Under the pieces are notes generated by a model. The model saw only the letters and a list, made by a program, of their open reading frames with translations. It made no database searches and had not been told where the DNA came from. A stretch of 64,000 nucleotides of DNA, from NCBI RefSeq assembly GCF_000327065.1, contig NC_019936.1:1302001-1366000 (forward strand), read 5' to 3'. Below, in pieces: positions 1 to 8,010 of this stretch (the stretch's first letter is position 1; the number at the start of each line of letters is the position of its first letter). This stretch comes from Stutzerimonas stutzeri RCH2. GTDB lineage: Bacteria > Pseudomonadota > Gammaproteobacteria > Pseudomonadales > Pseudomonadaceae. The translations under genes were made by a program, and so were the position numbers.

Positions 1-667
1 GGCGGCGGGCGGTTTCCCAGCCGTCGCCCATGTTTTCGCCACGGTTCGGGTTGAGGATGTTGCTCATGCGGCCGAAGTGCTCGTCGGAGCAGGCCAGTGC
101 GCGGCCGCCATTGAGTGCGGCGGCGAGGTCGATCTGCTGGTTGTCGCCGACGCTGCTCCAATCGCGGTACGGAATGCCGTGCACGCGCAGGCGGGCGACG
201 CCGCCGTCCGGGTAGATGTTGAAGCGCAGATGGCTGACCGGCTGGTCGAAGGCGATCTCGTGGTAGTGGTGGCTGTTGCCCTTGAGCTCGACCGCCGGAA
301 GGATTTCGCTCCAGACGGTGTCGTCGCTCGGCTCGCCGTCGGTGATGTAGCAGGTTTCCAGCGAGGCCGATGGCGGGTAGTTGCCGGTGAAGAAGCTGGT
401 GTCGATATCCACGCCCTTGATCTGGCCCGGCACGCCCAGGCGAATCACCGCATGGTCGTAGCCTTCGAAACGCTTGCGGCGCGACTCCCAGCCGTCCATC
501 CACTTGCCGTTGTCATCGAACACGCCTTCCTTCCACACCGCTGGTGTCGGCTGGAACAGGCGGTTGACGTCGGCGAACCAGTCGTCGGTGACGGAGATGG
601 CGCGCGTGCCCAGGCGGGCATCAGCCAGGTTGACGTATTTTTCGAAGGGTGCGGCGTAAGCTTTCAT
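1..667 (-). CDS. alc: Allantoicase, C-terminus cut by window edge
   Basis: Hydrolyses allantoate to ureidoglycolate and urea in cytoplasmic purine catabolism. About 222 residues are visible from the ATG at 665-667 ([20 protein letters not shown]); the frame stays open to the left edge. The LADARLG and DDWFAD stretches near the N-terminus, the [17 protein letters not shown] block and the repeated beta-rich DUF4432/allantoicase fold pattern are typical of the family, whose usual length is about 330 residues, so roughly a third is missing. It lies 60 bp downstream of uraD on the same strand and is probably co-transcribed with puuE-uraD. Identification is firm; the missing end cannot be judged. 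Confidence 0.93.
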   Translation of the reverse strand, partial: MKAYAAPFEKYVNLADARLGTRAISVTDDWFADVNRLFQPTPAVWKEGVFDDNGKWMDGWESRRKRFEGYDHAVIRLGVPGQIKGVDIDTSFFTGNYPPSASLETCYITDGEPSDDTVWSEILPAVELKGNSHHYHEIAFDQPVSHLRFNIYPDGGVARLRVHGIPYRDWSSVGDNQQIDLAAALNGGRALACSDEHFGRMSNILNPNRGENMGDGWETARR

Positions 668-727
668 GACTCGTCTGCCTTGGCTGAGAGAAGCGGTTTT
701 ATATCGAGACTGGCTTTGTTGCGGTCG

Positions 728-1243
728 TTACATTGCCTGCAGGCGGAACAGGGCGATCTTGTTGATCTCCGCCAGCGCCCGGGCGAACTCCCGCTCGGGG
801 TCGTTGTGGATGCGCTCTTCGAACGCGGCAAGGATCTGGTGCCGGTTGCTGCCCTTGACCGCCATGATGAAGGGAAAGCCGAACTTGGCCTTGTAGGCAT
901 CGTTGAGTTCGGTGAAACGGGCGAACTCCTCGGCGGTGCATTCATGAATGCCGGCACCGGCCTGCTCCGAGGTGCTGGCGGCGGTCAGTTCACCGCGCAC
1001 GGCAGCCTTGCCGGCCAGATCCGGGTGAGCGTTGACCAGTGCCAGCTGGGTGTCGTGATCGGCAGCGAGCATGGCCTGCGAGAGGCGGGTGTGCATCACC
1101 TCGACGTAGTCCAGCGTCTCGTCGGCGCCTGCGCCGTAGACCGTCTCGGCGACCCAGGGCGAGTGTTCGTAGACATCGGCGAAGGCGGCGACGAAAGCGT
1201 CGCGGTCCAGCGTCGAAGGTTTGATCGTCTTGAAAGGTGTCAT
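728..1243 (-). CDS. uraD: 2-oxo-4-hydroxy-4-carboxy-5-ureidoimidazoline (OHCU) decarboxylase
   Basis: Converts OHCU to S-allantoin, the last step of urate to allantoin conversion. The start is the ATG at 1241-1243 (MTPFKTIKPSTLD), giving 171 residues, the usual size; a longer reading to 1312 would run inside puuE. Family marks are SPWVAETVYGAG near residue 30, the HPDLAGKAA motif around residue 70 and FGFPFIMAVKGSNRHQIL in the C-terminal third, including the conserved catalytic His of HPDLAGK. Its start overlaps the puuE stop by 4 bp (ATGA), indicating translational coupling within a puuE-uraD-alc operon. Confidence 0.95.
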   Translation of the reverse strand: MTPFKTIKPSTLDRDAFVAAFADVYEHSPWVAETVYGAGADETLDYVEVMHTRLSQAMLAADHDTQLALVNAHPDLAGKAAVRGELTAASTSEQAGAGIHECTAEEFARFTELNDAYKAKFGFPFIMAVKGSNRHQILAAFEERIHNDPEREFARALAEINKIALFRLQAM

Positions 1244-2172
1244 GCATTGCGCTCCGCAGTGAGAGGGTGGGTGGCATGCCAGTGGCGCGCGATGTCTACG
1301 CGGCGAGCGCACCAGACCTTGTCGAAGCCCTTCACGTATTCGAGGAAACGGGCAAGCGAAGCCAGGCGCGCCGGGCGACCGAGCAGCCGGCAGTGCATAC
1401 CGATGGACAGCATCTTCGGCGCGCCTTCGCAGCCTTCGGCGTAGAGCACGTCGAAGGCGTCCTTGAGGTAGGTGAAGAAATCGTCGCCGGTGTTGAAGCC
1501 CTGGACCTGGGTAAAGCGCATGTCGTTGGTGTCCAGCGTGTAAGGAATCACCAGATGCGGTTTTTCCGGGGTTGATTCCGGGTCCCAGTAGGGCAGGTCA
1601 TCGTCGTAGGTGTCGGAGTCGTAGAGAAAGCCGCCCTCTTCGCGCACCAGACGCCGGGTGTTCGGGCCGGTGCGACCGGTATACCAGCCCAGCGGCCGTT
1701 CGCCGGTGAGCTCGGTGAGGATGCGGATGGCCTCCTGCATGTGCTCGCGTTCTTCGCTTTCATCCATGTGTTGGTAGTCGATCCAGCGATAGCCATGGCT
1801 GCAGATTTCGTGACCGGCACTGGCCATCGCCTGGATCAGCTCCGGATGGCGCTGGGCGGCCATGGCCACGGCGAAGATGGTCAGCGGAATGGCGTGCTGG
1901 TCGAACAGCTTGAGCAGGCGCCAGACACCGGCGCGGCTGCCGTACTCATAGAGCGATTCCATGCTCATGTGACGCACGCCCTGCAACGGTTGCGCTGCCA
2001 CCATTTCGGAAAGGAAGGCTTCGGACTCCTTGTCACCGTGCAGCACACAACGCTCGCCGCCTTCCTCGTAATTGAGTACGAAAGACAATGCGATACGGGC
2101 ATCGCCTGGCCAGTGCGGGTGCGGTGGGTTGCTGGCGTAACCGATCAGGTCGCGTGGGTAGTCGGCGGTCAC
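1240..2172 (-). CDS. puuE: Allantoinase, PuuE polysaccharide-deacetylase type
   Basis: Hydrolyses allantoin to allantoate. This is the metal-poor NodB/polysaccharide deacetylase-like allantoinase of pseudomonads, not the amidohydrolase AllB. The protein begins ADYPRDLIGY after the initiator and contains LSFVLNYEEGGE, EICSHGYRWIDYQ and GWYTGRTGPNTRRL blocks diagnostic of PuuE. I use the GTG at 2170-2172 (310 residues) because GGAAG lies 7 bases upstream and PuuE proteins start with xADYPRDL; an upstream ATG at 2232 would add 20 unconserved residues and run through a palindromic operator. First gene of the leftward puuE-uraD-alc operon. Confidence 0.95.
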   Translation of the reverse strand: MTADYPRDLIGYASNPPHPHWPGDARIALSFVLNYEEGGERCVLHGDKESEAFLSEMVAAQPLQGVRHMSMESLYEYGSRAGVWRLLKLFDQHAIPLTIFAVAMAAQRHPELIQAMASAGHEICSHGYRWIDYQHMDESEEREHMQEAIRILTELTGERPLGWYTGRTGPNTRRLVREEGGFLYDSDTYDDDLPYWDPESTPEKPHLVIPYTLDTNDMRFTQVQGFNTGDDFFTYLKDAFDVLYAEGCEGAPKMLSIGMHCRLLGRPARLASLARFLEYVKGFDKVWCARRVDIARHWHATHPLTAERNA

Positions 2173-2222
2173 TGAGGTGCTTCCTGTATGGCGGGTCGTC
2201 TTGGCTCGACCGGATGAATCGA

Positions 2223-2232
2223 TTGTATACAA
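2223..2232. promoter_or_regulatory. Palindrome TTGTATACAA, putative GntR-type operator 1
   Basis: A perfect 10-bp palindrome lies 50 bp upstream of the puuE start. The same core TTGTRYACAA occurs three more times in the window, all beside purine genes. GT...AC half-sites are characteristic of GntR-family operators, and a GntR/FCD regulator is encoded at 5408. Binding by that regulator is inferred. Confidence 0.6.
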
Positions 2233-2360
2233 ATTGATGTGTCGTTTGTAAATAGCAAATTACTTCAAGTATCAGCTGAACCGCCCGGAGGCATCGCTAC
2301 GCGCGCAGCGTGGGTGCGAGTAGAGACCTGCAGAGTTCGGGCCAACTGCCATCAGATAAA

Positions 2361-2370
2361 TTGTGTACAA
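2361..2370. promoter_or_regulatory. Palindrome TTGTGTACAA, putative GntR-type operator 2
   Basis: A second copy of the TTGTRYACAA core lies in the puuE/uraH divergent region, 83 bp upstream of the uraH start. One copy near each divergent gene suggests independent control of both directions by the same regulator. Confidence 0.6.
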
Positions 2371-2452
2371 AATAATCATCAAATTGTCTTGAGTGGCTTG
2401 GTCGGCATGGTTATGCTCGGGTCAGTTTCCTTTCAACGAAGCGGAGGTGCCC

Positions 2453-2806
2453 GTGGGCCGATTGACCACACACGTACTCGATGCCGCCCATGGTTGCCCG
2501 GGCAGCGGAATCAAGGTGTCGCTGTATCGCGTCGATGACCAGGCGTTAACCCTGGTTGCCAGCCGAGAAACCAATTCCGATGGCCGCTGCGACAGCCCGT
2601 TGCTGGAGGGCGATGACTATCTGTCCGGTGTCTATCAGCTGCATTTTCACGCTGGCGACTACTACCGTAGTCGCGGCGTAAAGCTGGGCGCGCCGGCGTT
2701 CCTCGACGAGGTGGTGCTGCGCTTCGGGATCGATGCCGGGCAGGATCACTACCACGTGCCGCTGCTGATTTCGCCGTACAGCTATTCGACCTATCGGGGT
2801 AGCTGA
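2453..2806 (+). CDS. uraH: 5-hydroxyisourate hydrolase (transthyretin-like)
   Basis: Hydrolyses 5-hydroxyisourate to OHCU, the substrate of UraD. The start is the GTG at 2453-2455 (GRLTTHVLD follows), with GGAG 7 bases upstream; 117 residues is the family norm, while the longer ATG reading from 2393 adds a non-conserved leader. Diagnostic residues are the N-terminal His in LTTHVLD, the Arg of YRVDD, and the terminal YRGS tetrapeptide that distinguishes HIU hydrolases from transthyretin. Transcribed divergently from puuE and followed by an intrinsic terminator at 2847-2869. No signal peptide, so cytoplasmic. Confidence 0.95.
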   Translation: MGRLTTHVLDAAHGCPGSGIKVSLYRVDDQALTLVASRETNSDGRCDSPLLEGDDYLSGVYQLHFHAGDYYRSRGVKLGAPAFLDEVVLRFGIDAGQDHYHVPLLISPYSYSTYRGS

Positions 2807-2846
2807 GGCGGTTCTTGTTCGTGCTGACTCTATGGAGTCCCTTTTG

Positions 2847-2869
2847 CCCGCCGTAATGGCGGGTTTTTT
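2847..2869 (+). terminator. Intrinsic terminator of uraH
   Basis: CCCGCC-GTAAT-GGCGGG hairpin followed by six T residues, starting 40 bp after the uraH stop on the same strand. Confidence 0.9.
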
Positions 2870-3006
2870 ATGGGGTGAGTTTGCTAGCCCTGTGGTGTTC
2901 GGCGCAGGCTACAGGGGACGACGCGTTGCGCGGTGGCTCACATTCGCCAGTGCCGGCGAAACGCCCCACATCACGCCGCGAGCCGGTGCTACCAGCGCCG
3001 ACCAAG

Positions 3007-3633
3007 TCAGCGGCTCAGCAAAGACGCCGCTCCCGCGCCCCCAAACAGCGCCGCACTGGTCCGGTTGAACCATACATGCCCCTTGCCGGTGCGCAGATAG
3101 CGCGCCGCTCCCTGCGCGCCAAGCCCATAGGCCAGCTTGCAGCACAGATCCAGCACTGCCCAGGTGACGACCATTACCAGCAGCTGCGGCAGCAACGGCT
3201 GCCCCGCGCTGAGAAACTGCGGCAGGAAGGCGGCGAAGAAGAGAATGTCCTTGGGATTGCTACCACCTAGAATGAACGCTCTGCCGAACAGCCGGCTGAA
3301 GCGCGGGGCGAGGGCAGGGCTTTCGATCTCGCGGGCAGCGGGCGCCTGGCGCGCCTCCTGCCAGCTCTGCCAGGCCAGATAGAACAGGTACAGCGCGCCG
3401 ACCAGCTTGAGCGCACTGAACAGTCGCTCCGAGGCCATCAACAACGCGCCAAGGCCAAGAGCGGATGCGCTGAGCAGGGCGATGGAGGCGGTCACGCCGC
3501 CGACAAAGGCTGGCCAGGAACGGCGTAGTCCGTAGTTCAGGCTGTTGCTGATCATCAACAGCGACAGCGGTCCGGGGATCAGGATCACCACCAGCGCCGC
3601 TCCGGCGAACAACAGCCATATCTCAAGGGTCAT
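3007..3633 (-). CDS. LysE/RhtB family exporter
   Basis: Predicted inner-membrane exporter of amino acids or related small molecules; the substrate cannot be told. It has 208 residues, the normal length for the family, with about six hydrophobic segments. The N-terminal signature LVVILIPGPLSLLMISNSLNYG corresponds to the LysE PGP(x)8-N pattern, and GGSNPKDILFFAAFLPQF matches the conserved NPK...F-F block near residue 125. Start is the ATG at 3631-3633. It sits between the uraH terminator and the purine permease terminator, so it is transcriptionally separate and looks like an insertion into an otherwise purine-specific cluster. Confidence 0.88.
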   Translation of the reverse strand: MTLEIWLLFAGAALVVILIPGPLSLLMISNSLNYGLRRSWPAFVGGVTASIALLSASALGLGALLMASERLFSALKLVGALYLFYLAWQSWQEARQAPAAREIESPALAPRFSRLFGRAFILGGSNPKDILFFAAFLPQFLSAGQPLLPQLLVMVVTWAVLDLCCKLAYGLGAQGAARYLRTGKGHVWFNRTSAALFGGAGAASLLSR

Positions 3634-3654
3634 GTGGGCCTCCTTGGCCTATGC

Positions 3655-3682
3655 AAAAGCCCCACTGCCAGGCAGTGGGGCT
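3655..3682 (-). terminator. Intrinsic terminator of the purine permease
   Basis: On the minus strand a long GC-rich stem (AGCCCCACTG / CAGTGGGGCT with a five-base loop) is followed by TTTT at 3658-3655. It lies about 30 bp after the permease stop codon at 3714. Confidence 0.88.
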
Positions 3683-3713
3683 ATCGGTGGAGTCGGACGC
3701 TATCCGGCGCGGT

Positions 3714-5060
3714 TCAGAGAAACGCGAACTTGGCGATGAAGATCACGCACAACACATACAGGCTGAGCGAAACCTTGTCACGCTGGCCGGTCAGCAGTTT
3801 GAGCGTCGCATAGGTCAGAAAGCCGAGCGCGATGCCGTTGGCGATGGAAAAGGTCAGCGGCATCATCACCACGGTGACGATGGCCGGGATGGTGTCGGTG
3901 TGGTCCTTCCAGTCGATGTTGGCCAGGCCGCTCATCATCAGCATCGCCACATAGATCAGCGCGCCGGCGGTGGCATACGCCGGAATCATGCCAGCCAGCG
4001 GGGCGAAGAACATGGCGATCAGGAACAGCACGCCGACGGTCACTGCGGTCAGCCCGGTGCGGCCGCCGGCGGCGACGCCCGAGGCGCTTTCCACGTAGCT
4101 GGTCACCGGCGGGCAGCCGACGAAGGCGCCAACCACGCTGGAACTGCTGTCGGCCTTCAGCGCGCGGGAGAGGTTCTCGATCTTGCCATCCTCGTTCACC
4201 AGGTTGGCGCGATGGGCGACGCCCATCAGGGTGCCGGCAGTGTCGAACATGTTCACGAAGAGGAAGGCGAGGATCACGCTGACCATCGCCAGGTTAAGCG
4301 CGCCGGCGATGTCCATGGCCAGCCAGGTCGGCGCCAGACTCGGTGGCATCGACACCAGTCCCTTGTACTCGACCAGGCCGAACGCCCAGCCAATGGCGGT
4401 GACCGCCAGCATGCTGACCAGGATCGCGCCGAATACGTTGCGGTGGCTGAGCACCGCGATCATCAGAAAGCACACCGCGGCAAGCAGGGCGGTCGGCTCG
4501 CCGAACGAACCCATGGTCAGCAGAGTGGCCGGGCTATCGACGACGATGCCGGCGGTCTTCAGGCCGATCAGCCCGAGGAACAGGCCGACCCCGGCGCCCA
4601 TGGCGAAGCGCAGGCTCATGGGGATGCTGTTGAGCAACCATTCGCGGATGCGCGACAGGCTCATGATCATGAACAGCACGCCGGAGATGAACACGGCGCC
4701 GAGGGCTATCTGCCAGCTGTAGCCCATCTCGCCGACCACCGTATAAGTGAAGAAGGCGTTAAGGCCCATGCCGGGCGCCAGGCCCACCGGCCAGTTGGCG
4801 TACAGGCCCATCAACAGGCAGCCGAGCGCCGCGCCGATGCAGGTGGCGACGAACGCGGCGCCGTGATCGATGCCGGCGTCGGCCATGATGTTCGGGTTGA
4901 CGAAGATGATGTAGGCCATGGTGACGAAGGTCGTCAGGCCGGCGAGCAGTTCGGTACGGATGCTGGTGCGGTGTTCGCTGAGCTTGAACAGGCGGTCCAG
5001 CCAAACGGGGGCGGTGCGCTGCAAGGGTGCAGCCTGGGGCTTGCGCTTGATGCTTTCCAC
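3714..5060 (-). CDS. NCS2/AzgA-type purine permease
   Basis: Inner-membrane proton symporter predicted to import hypoxanthine, guanine, adenine or xanthine. The 448-residue protein has about 12 hydrophobic segments and the AzgA/PbuG subgroup blocks: RTELLAGLTTFVTMAYIIFVNP, GLAPGMGLNAFFTYT, the FDTAGTLMGVA segment, and GCPPVTSYVESASGVAAGGRTGLTAV. The start is the GTG at 5058-5060, with GAGGA about 7 bases upstream and no in-frame ATG between it and the conserved core; upstream codons run through operator-like palindromes. Divergent from the GntR regulator gene. Which purine it prefers is not visible; the context of xanthine and guanine genes favours oxopurines. Confidence 0.9.
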   Translation of the reverse strand: MESIKRKPQAAPLQRTAPVWLDRLFKLSEHRTSIRTELLAGLTTFVTMAYIIFVNPNIMADAGIDHGAAFVATCIGAALGCLLMGLYANWPVGLAPGMGLNAFFTYTVVGEMGYSWQIALGAVFISGVLFMIMSLSRIREWLLNSIPMSLRFAMGAGVGLFLGLIGLKTAGIVVDSPATLLTMGSFGEPTALLAAVCFLMIAVLSHRNVFGAILVSMLAVTAIGWAFGLVEYKGLVSMPPSLAPTWLAMDIAGALNLAMVSVILAFLFVNMFDTAGTLMGVAHRANLVNEDGKIENLSRALKADSSSSVVGAFVGCPPVTSYVESASGVAAGGRTGLTAVTVGVLFLIAMFFAPLAGMIPAYATAGALIYVAMLMMSGLANIDWKDHTDTIPAIVTVVMMPLTFSIANGIALGFLTYATLKLLTGQRDKVSLSLYVLCVIFIAKFAFL

Positions 5061-5149
5061 TGGGCGTTCCTCATCGTTCTTGTTGTCGATCACCCGGAGC
5101 GCTAGAACTCCCGAGGGGCGGGTGATGGTGGGCCGTCTGTCTCGGTAGT

Positions 5150-5163
5150 TGACCGAAAGGTCA
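5150..5163. promoter_or_regulatory. Inverted repeat TGACCGAAAGGTCA upstream of the permease
   Basis: A perfect 5-bp inverted repeat with a 4-base spacer, 90 bp before the permease GTG. Two further copies of the TGACY-N4-RGTCA form lie upstream of xdhA and an imperfect one upstream of the BMP gene, pointing to a shared operator for xanthine-related genes. The cognate factor is not identified. Confidence 0.55.
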
Positions 5164-5186
5164 GAAAGGCTGTCTGGATTATGCTT

Positions 5187-5196
5187 TTGTATACAA
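5187..5196. promoter_or_regulatory. Palindrome TTGTATACAA, putative GntR-type operator 3
   Basis: Identical in sequence to the copy at 2223-2232. It lies in the permease/gntR divergent region, 24 bp from the TGACC inverted repeat. Confidence 0.6.
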
Positions 5197-5296
5197 GAAT
5201 TGCAAACACTAAATCGAGCGGTGACCTGGGTGGATTGGCCTGGCGAATAGTTAACAGACGTAATCTGCCTATGGCAGTGACTTGGTGGCGTCATTT

Positions 5297-5306
5297 TTGT
5301 GCACAA
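5297..5306. promoter_or_regulatory. Palindrome TTGTGCACAA, putative GntR-type operator 4
   Basis: Fourth copy of the TTGTRYACAA core, 102 bp upstream of the gntR ATG, placed where autoregulation by the GntR protein would be expected. Confidence 0.58.
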
Positions 5307-5407
5307 GCGAAACGGACTTTTCGCGATTTATTTGCCCGACGAGCTGCCCGTCACGCCGTGAACCCAGTAAAGTTCGGCCTTGCCGACACCTCATTTGCGA
5401 GCCATCG

Positions 5408-6163
5408 ATGAACGAACAATTGCAGCCCCTGAAGAAGCCGAACAAAACCGGCAAGATTCGCACCGGGACGCAGGACGATATCGTTTATGCCCACATCTTC
5501 GATGCCATTCTCGAGCAGCGCCTCGCTCCGGGAACCAAGCTCAGCGAAGAGGCGCTGGGGGAGATATTCGGCGTCAGCCGCACGATCATCCGTCGCGCGC
5601 TTTCGCGACTGGCCCATGAGGGCGTGGTATTGCTGCGACCCAATCGCGGCGCGGTGGTGGCCAGCCCGAGTGTCGAGGAGGCGCGGCAGATCTTCTTCGC
5701 CCGCCGCCTGGTGGAGCGCGCCATTACCGAACTGGCCGTGCAGCATGCCAGCGAAGCGCAACTGGCCGAGTTGCGCCAGATGGTGATCGACGAGCGCGAC
5801 TGCTTCGCTCGCGGTGATCGCGGCGCCGGCATCCGCCTTTCCGGCGAGTTCCACCTCAAGCTTGCTGAAGCGGCGAAGAACGCGCCGCTGGTGAGCTTCC
5901 AGCGCAGCCTGGTTTCACAGACTTCGCTGATCATCGCGCAGTACGAAAGCGGCAGCCGTTCGCACTGTTCCTACGACGAGCACAACGAGCTGATCGACGC
6001 CATCGCCGCCCGCGACAGCGACAAGGCGGTGCGCCTGATGATGCACCACATGGACCACATCGACAGCAAGCTCAATCTCGAAGAAGACAGCGCCTCGGGC
6101 GACCTGCACGCAGTCTTCTCGCATCTGACGCTGGCAAAGAAGAAGCCTCGCACGGCTCGCTAG
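5408..6163 (+). CDS. GntR-family regulator, FCD (FadR-like) subfamily
   Basis: Predicted repressor of the purine/allantoin genes. The 251-residue protein has an N-terminal winged helix at about 25-95 (LSEEALGEIFGVSRTIIRRALSRLAHEG is the recognition region) and a C-terminal FCD ligand domain. Three His that coordinate metal in FCD proteins are recognisable in GEFHLKL, DEHNELI and MMHHMDHI. The ATG at 5408 is used; the upstream in-frame reading from 5282 would translate across operator 4. It diverges from the permease, and four matching palindromes flank purine genes, so it is the natural candidate for them. The effector, perhaps a urate-pathway intermediate, is unknown. Confidence 0.88.
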   Translation: MNEQLQPLKKPNKTGKIRTGTQDDIVYAHIFDAILEQRLAPGTKLSEEALGEIFGVSRTIIRRALSRLAHEGVVLLRPNRGAVVASPSVEEARQIFFARRLVERAITELAVQHASEAQLAELRQMVIDERDCFARGDRGAGIRLSGEFHLKLAEAAKNAPLVSFQRSLVSQTSLIIAQYESGSRSHCSYDEHNELIDAIAARDSDKAVRLMMHHMDHIDSKLNLEEDSASGDLHAVFSHLTLAKKKPRTAR

Positions 6164-6469
6164 CGCTACCCCGCGCGCTGGCTCGTCCTGAGTCGGCGCC
6201 GTCAGTTATCACCTGCTGCGGTGACTGAGCCATTACCGGCTCGCCATCGCCGAGAAGCAGTCACTACCGTCCTCAACAACCAGGCATAGCCCTGATCGCG
6301 TGCGCTCCCGATCCGATCGGTACGTCATGCTGCTCAGAGCAATACCTCGAGTTGTTTCTGTAATTGTTATGTTATAACTATTACATGCTGCGTGCGGATA
6401 TCGCCTTTTTGCTGTTTAGCGGAGGCGTGATCGGCGCGCTTGGTCTGGAAGGCTGAACACGAGGTAACC
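6164..6469. other. Intergenic region between gntR and znuC
   Basis: About 306 bp without a convincing gene. The right part holds the Zur-like palindrome near 6371 and the znu promoter; I see no hairpin with a T run for gntR in the left part. A short minus-strand reading frame from 6603 is a shadow of znuC. Confidence 0.6.
6366..6383. promoter_or_regulatory. Probable Zur box of the znuCBA operon
   Basis: An AT-rich element centred on the perfect palindrome GTTATAAC (6371-6378), flanked by TTAT and TATTAC, resembles gammaproteobacterial Zur sites (GTTATAnnATAAC-like). It lies about 90 bp upstream of znuC, the expected position for zinc-dependent repression by Zur. The zur gene is not in this window. 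Confidence 0.6.
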
Positions 6470-7141
6470 ATGATCGAATGCCACAGCCTGCAATGGGGCG
6501 CGGGTAGGCACCCGCTTACGCCGCCATTGGATTTGCGGTTGGCTGCTGGCAGCCTGACAGCTGTCATTGGCAGCAACGGATCGGGCAAAAGCAGTCTGCT
6601 CAAGGTAATCGCCGGATTGAGTCGCCCCTTAGCGGGACGTATAGAGCTGGGCGTACCGCTGCTGGGCGGTGTTTCCTATCTGCCGCAGCAGCAACATGTG
6701 GACAGGCAGTTTCCAATCCGAGTCGCCGAACTGGTGAGCGCCGGTTTCTGGCGTAGCCGGCTCGGGCGCGACGAGCGTCGGGCAAGACTGCGCCAAGCGT
6801 TGGCGGACTGGGGCCTGCTCGATCTGCAAACCCAGGGGCTGCATGCGTTGTCCGGCGGAGAGCTGCAGCGCGCCCTGTTGGCGCGCTTGAGCTTGACCGA
6901 TGCCCAGGTGTTGTTGCTCGACGAGCCCGAGGCGGCGCTGGACGATGTCGGCCTGCGTCTGCTCTGGCAACACATCGAGCGCTGGCGGCACGAGGGCAGG
7001 ACACTGGTACTGGTCAGCCATAACCTTGCCGGGCTGAGTCATCACCACTGTGATGGGTTGTTGATCGCCCGCAGCGGTTGCGTCAAGGCACCGATCCGCC
7101 AGTTCATGGCCGAGCGGCAACGGCTTGGGCAGGTCGCGTGA
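6470..7141 (+). CDS. znuC: Zinc/manganese ABC transporter, ATP-binding protein
   Basis: ATPase of a high-affinity metal importer. The 223 residues carry Walker A GSNGSGKSS (about 33-41), the Q-loop region YLPQQQ, the signature LSGGELQRALLARL (about 128), Walker B VLLLDEPEAALDD and the switch His in VLVSHN. It is shorter than E. coli ZnuC (251 residues), lacking the C-terminal extension. The start at 6470 is preceded by GAGG. Its stop overlaps the znuB start (GTGA). The order C-B-A in one operon differs from the P. aeruginosa layout I recall, where znuA diverges. Confidence 0.88.
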   Translation: MIECHSLQWGAGRHPLTPPLDLRLAAGSLTAVIGSNGSGKSSLLKVIAGLSRPLAGRIELGVPLLGGVSYLPQQQHVDRQFPIRVAELVSAGFWRSRLGRDERRARLRQALADWGLLDLQTQGLHALSGGELQRALLARLSLTDAQVLLLDEPEAALDDVGLRLLWQHIERWRHEGRTLVLVSHNLAGLSHHHCDGLLIARSGCVKAPIRQFMAERQRLGQVA

Positions 7142-8001
7142 CACCGGATCTGCTCTGGGCGCCGTTCGGTGAGTTCGCCTTCATGCGCCGGGCACTGTTT
7201 GGTGGCGTTGCGCTGGCCTGCAGCGCGGGGCCGCTGGGCGTGTTTCTGATCCTGCGGCGGATGAGCCTGATCGGCGATGCGATCGCCCATGGCATCCTGC
7301 CCGGTGCCGCGCTGGCGTTCTGGCTGTTTGGCTTGAGCCTGCCGGCGTTGACCGCCGGCGGGCTGGTAGCTGGCCTTGGCATGGCCGGCGCCGCCGCCTG
7401 GGTCACACGGCGCACCGGGCTGCGCGAGGATGCCAGCCTGGCCGCGCTCTATCCGATTTCGCTGGCCAGCGGCGTACTGCTCCTTGGCCTGGCCGGGCGC
7501 AAGCTGGATCTGCTGCATCTTCTGTTCGGCTCGGCGTTGGCAGTCGATACCCCGACCCTGTACGGCATGCTTGGCACCGCCCTGTTCAGCCTGGTGGTGC
7601 TTGCGCTGAGCTATCGCGCCCTGACGCTGGACAGCCTCGATCCGCTGTTTCTGCGCAGCATCAGCCGCTTCGGCCCATTGGCACACGCGGCGTTTCTGAC
7701 GTTGGTGGTGCTCAATCTGGTGATCGGCTTCCAGGCCATCGGCGCGTTGATGGTGGTGGGGCTGATGATGCTGCCCGCGGCGGCCGCGCGTTTCTGGAGC
7801 CGGCGGCTGTTGATCCTGTTACCGCTTGCCGCGCTGATCGGCGCGCTCTGCGTGTGGCTCGGGCTCGTTCTTTCCTTCTACGCCAGCTTGCCCAGCGGGC
7901 CGTGCATCGTGCTCCTGGCCGGCGTTTTCTATCTGTTCTCGCTGGTAGCAGGCCCGGTAAATGGCCTGTTGCGCTCGACTACTTTCCCCATCACTGTTTG
8001 A
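7138..8001 (+). CDS. znuB: Zinc/manganese ABC transporter, permease
   Basis: Inner-membrane permease of the metal importer, 287 residues and about eight hydrophobic segments. It shows the ABC-3 family landmarks MSLIGDAIAHGILPGAAL (around residue 42, the ATPase coupling region) and GFQAIGALMVVGLMMLPAAAARFW in the C-terminal half. The GTG at 7138-7140 overlapping the znuC stop is chosen as start; the upstream in-frame ATG at 7078 lies inside znuC. Translationally coupled to znuC, with 9 bp to znuA. Confidence 0.88.
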   Translation: MTPDLLWAPFGEFAFMRRALFGGVALACSAGPLGVFLILRRMSLIGDAIAHGILPGAALAFWLFGLSLPALTAGGLVAGLGMAGAAAWVTRRTGLREDASLAALYPISLASGVLLLGLAGRKLDLLHLLFGSALAVDTPTLYGMLGTALFSLVVLALSYRALTLDSLDPLFLRSISRFGPLAHAAFLTLVVLNLVIGFQAIGALMVVGLMMLPAAAARFWSRRLLILLPLAALIGALCVWLGLVLSFYASLPSGPCIVLLAGVFYLFSLVAGPVNGLLRSTTFPITV

Positions 8002-8010
8002 GGTATTCAC

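Noticed and set aside
3651..5105. A 484-codon plus-strand frame opposite the purine permease
   Set aside because: Composition dominated by His, Gln, Gly, Asp and Ala, the usual mirror of a membrane-protein gene; the opposite strand has a clear AzgA-type protein.
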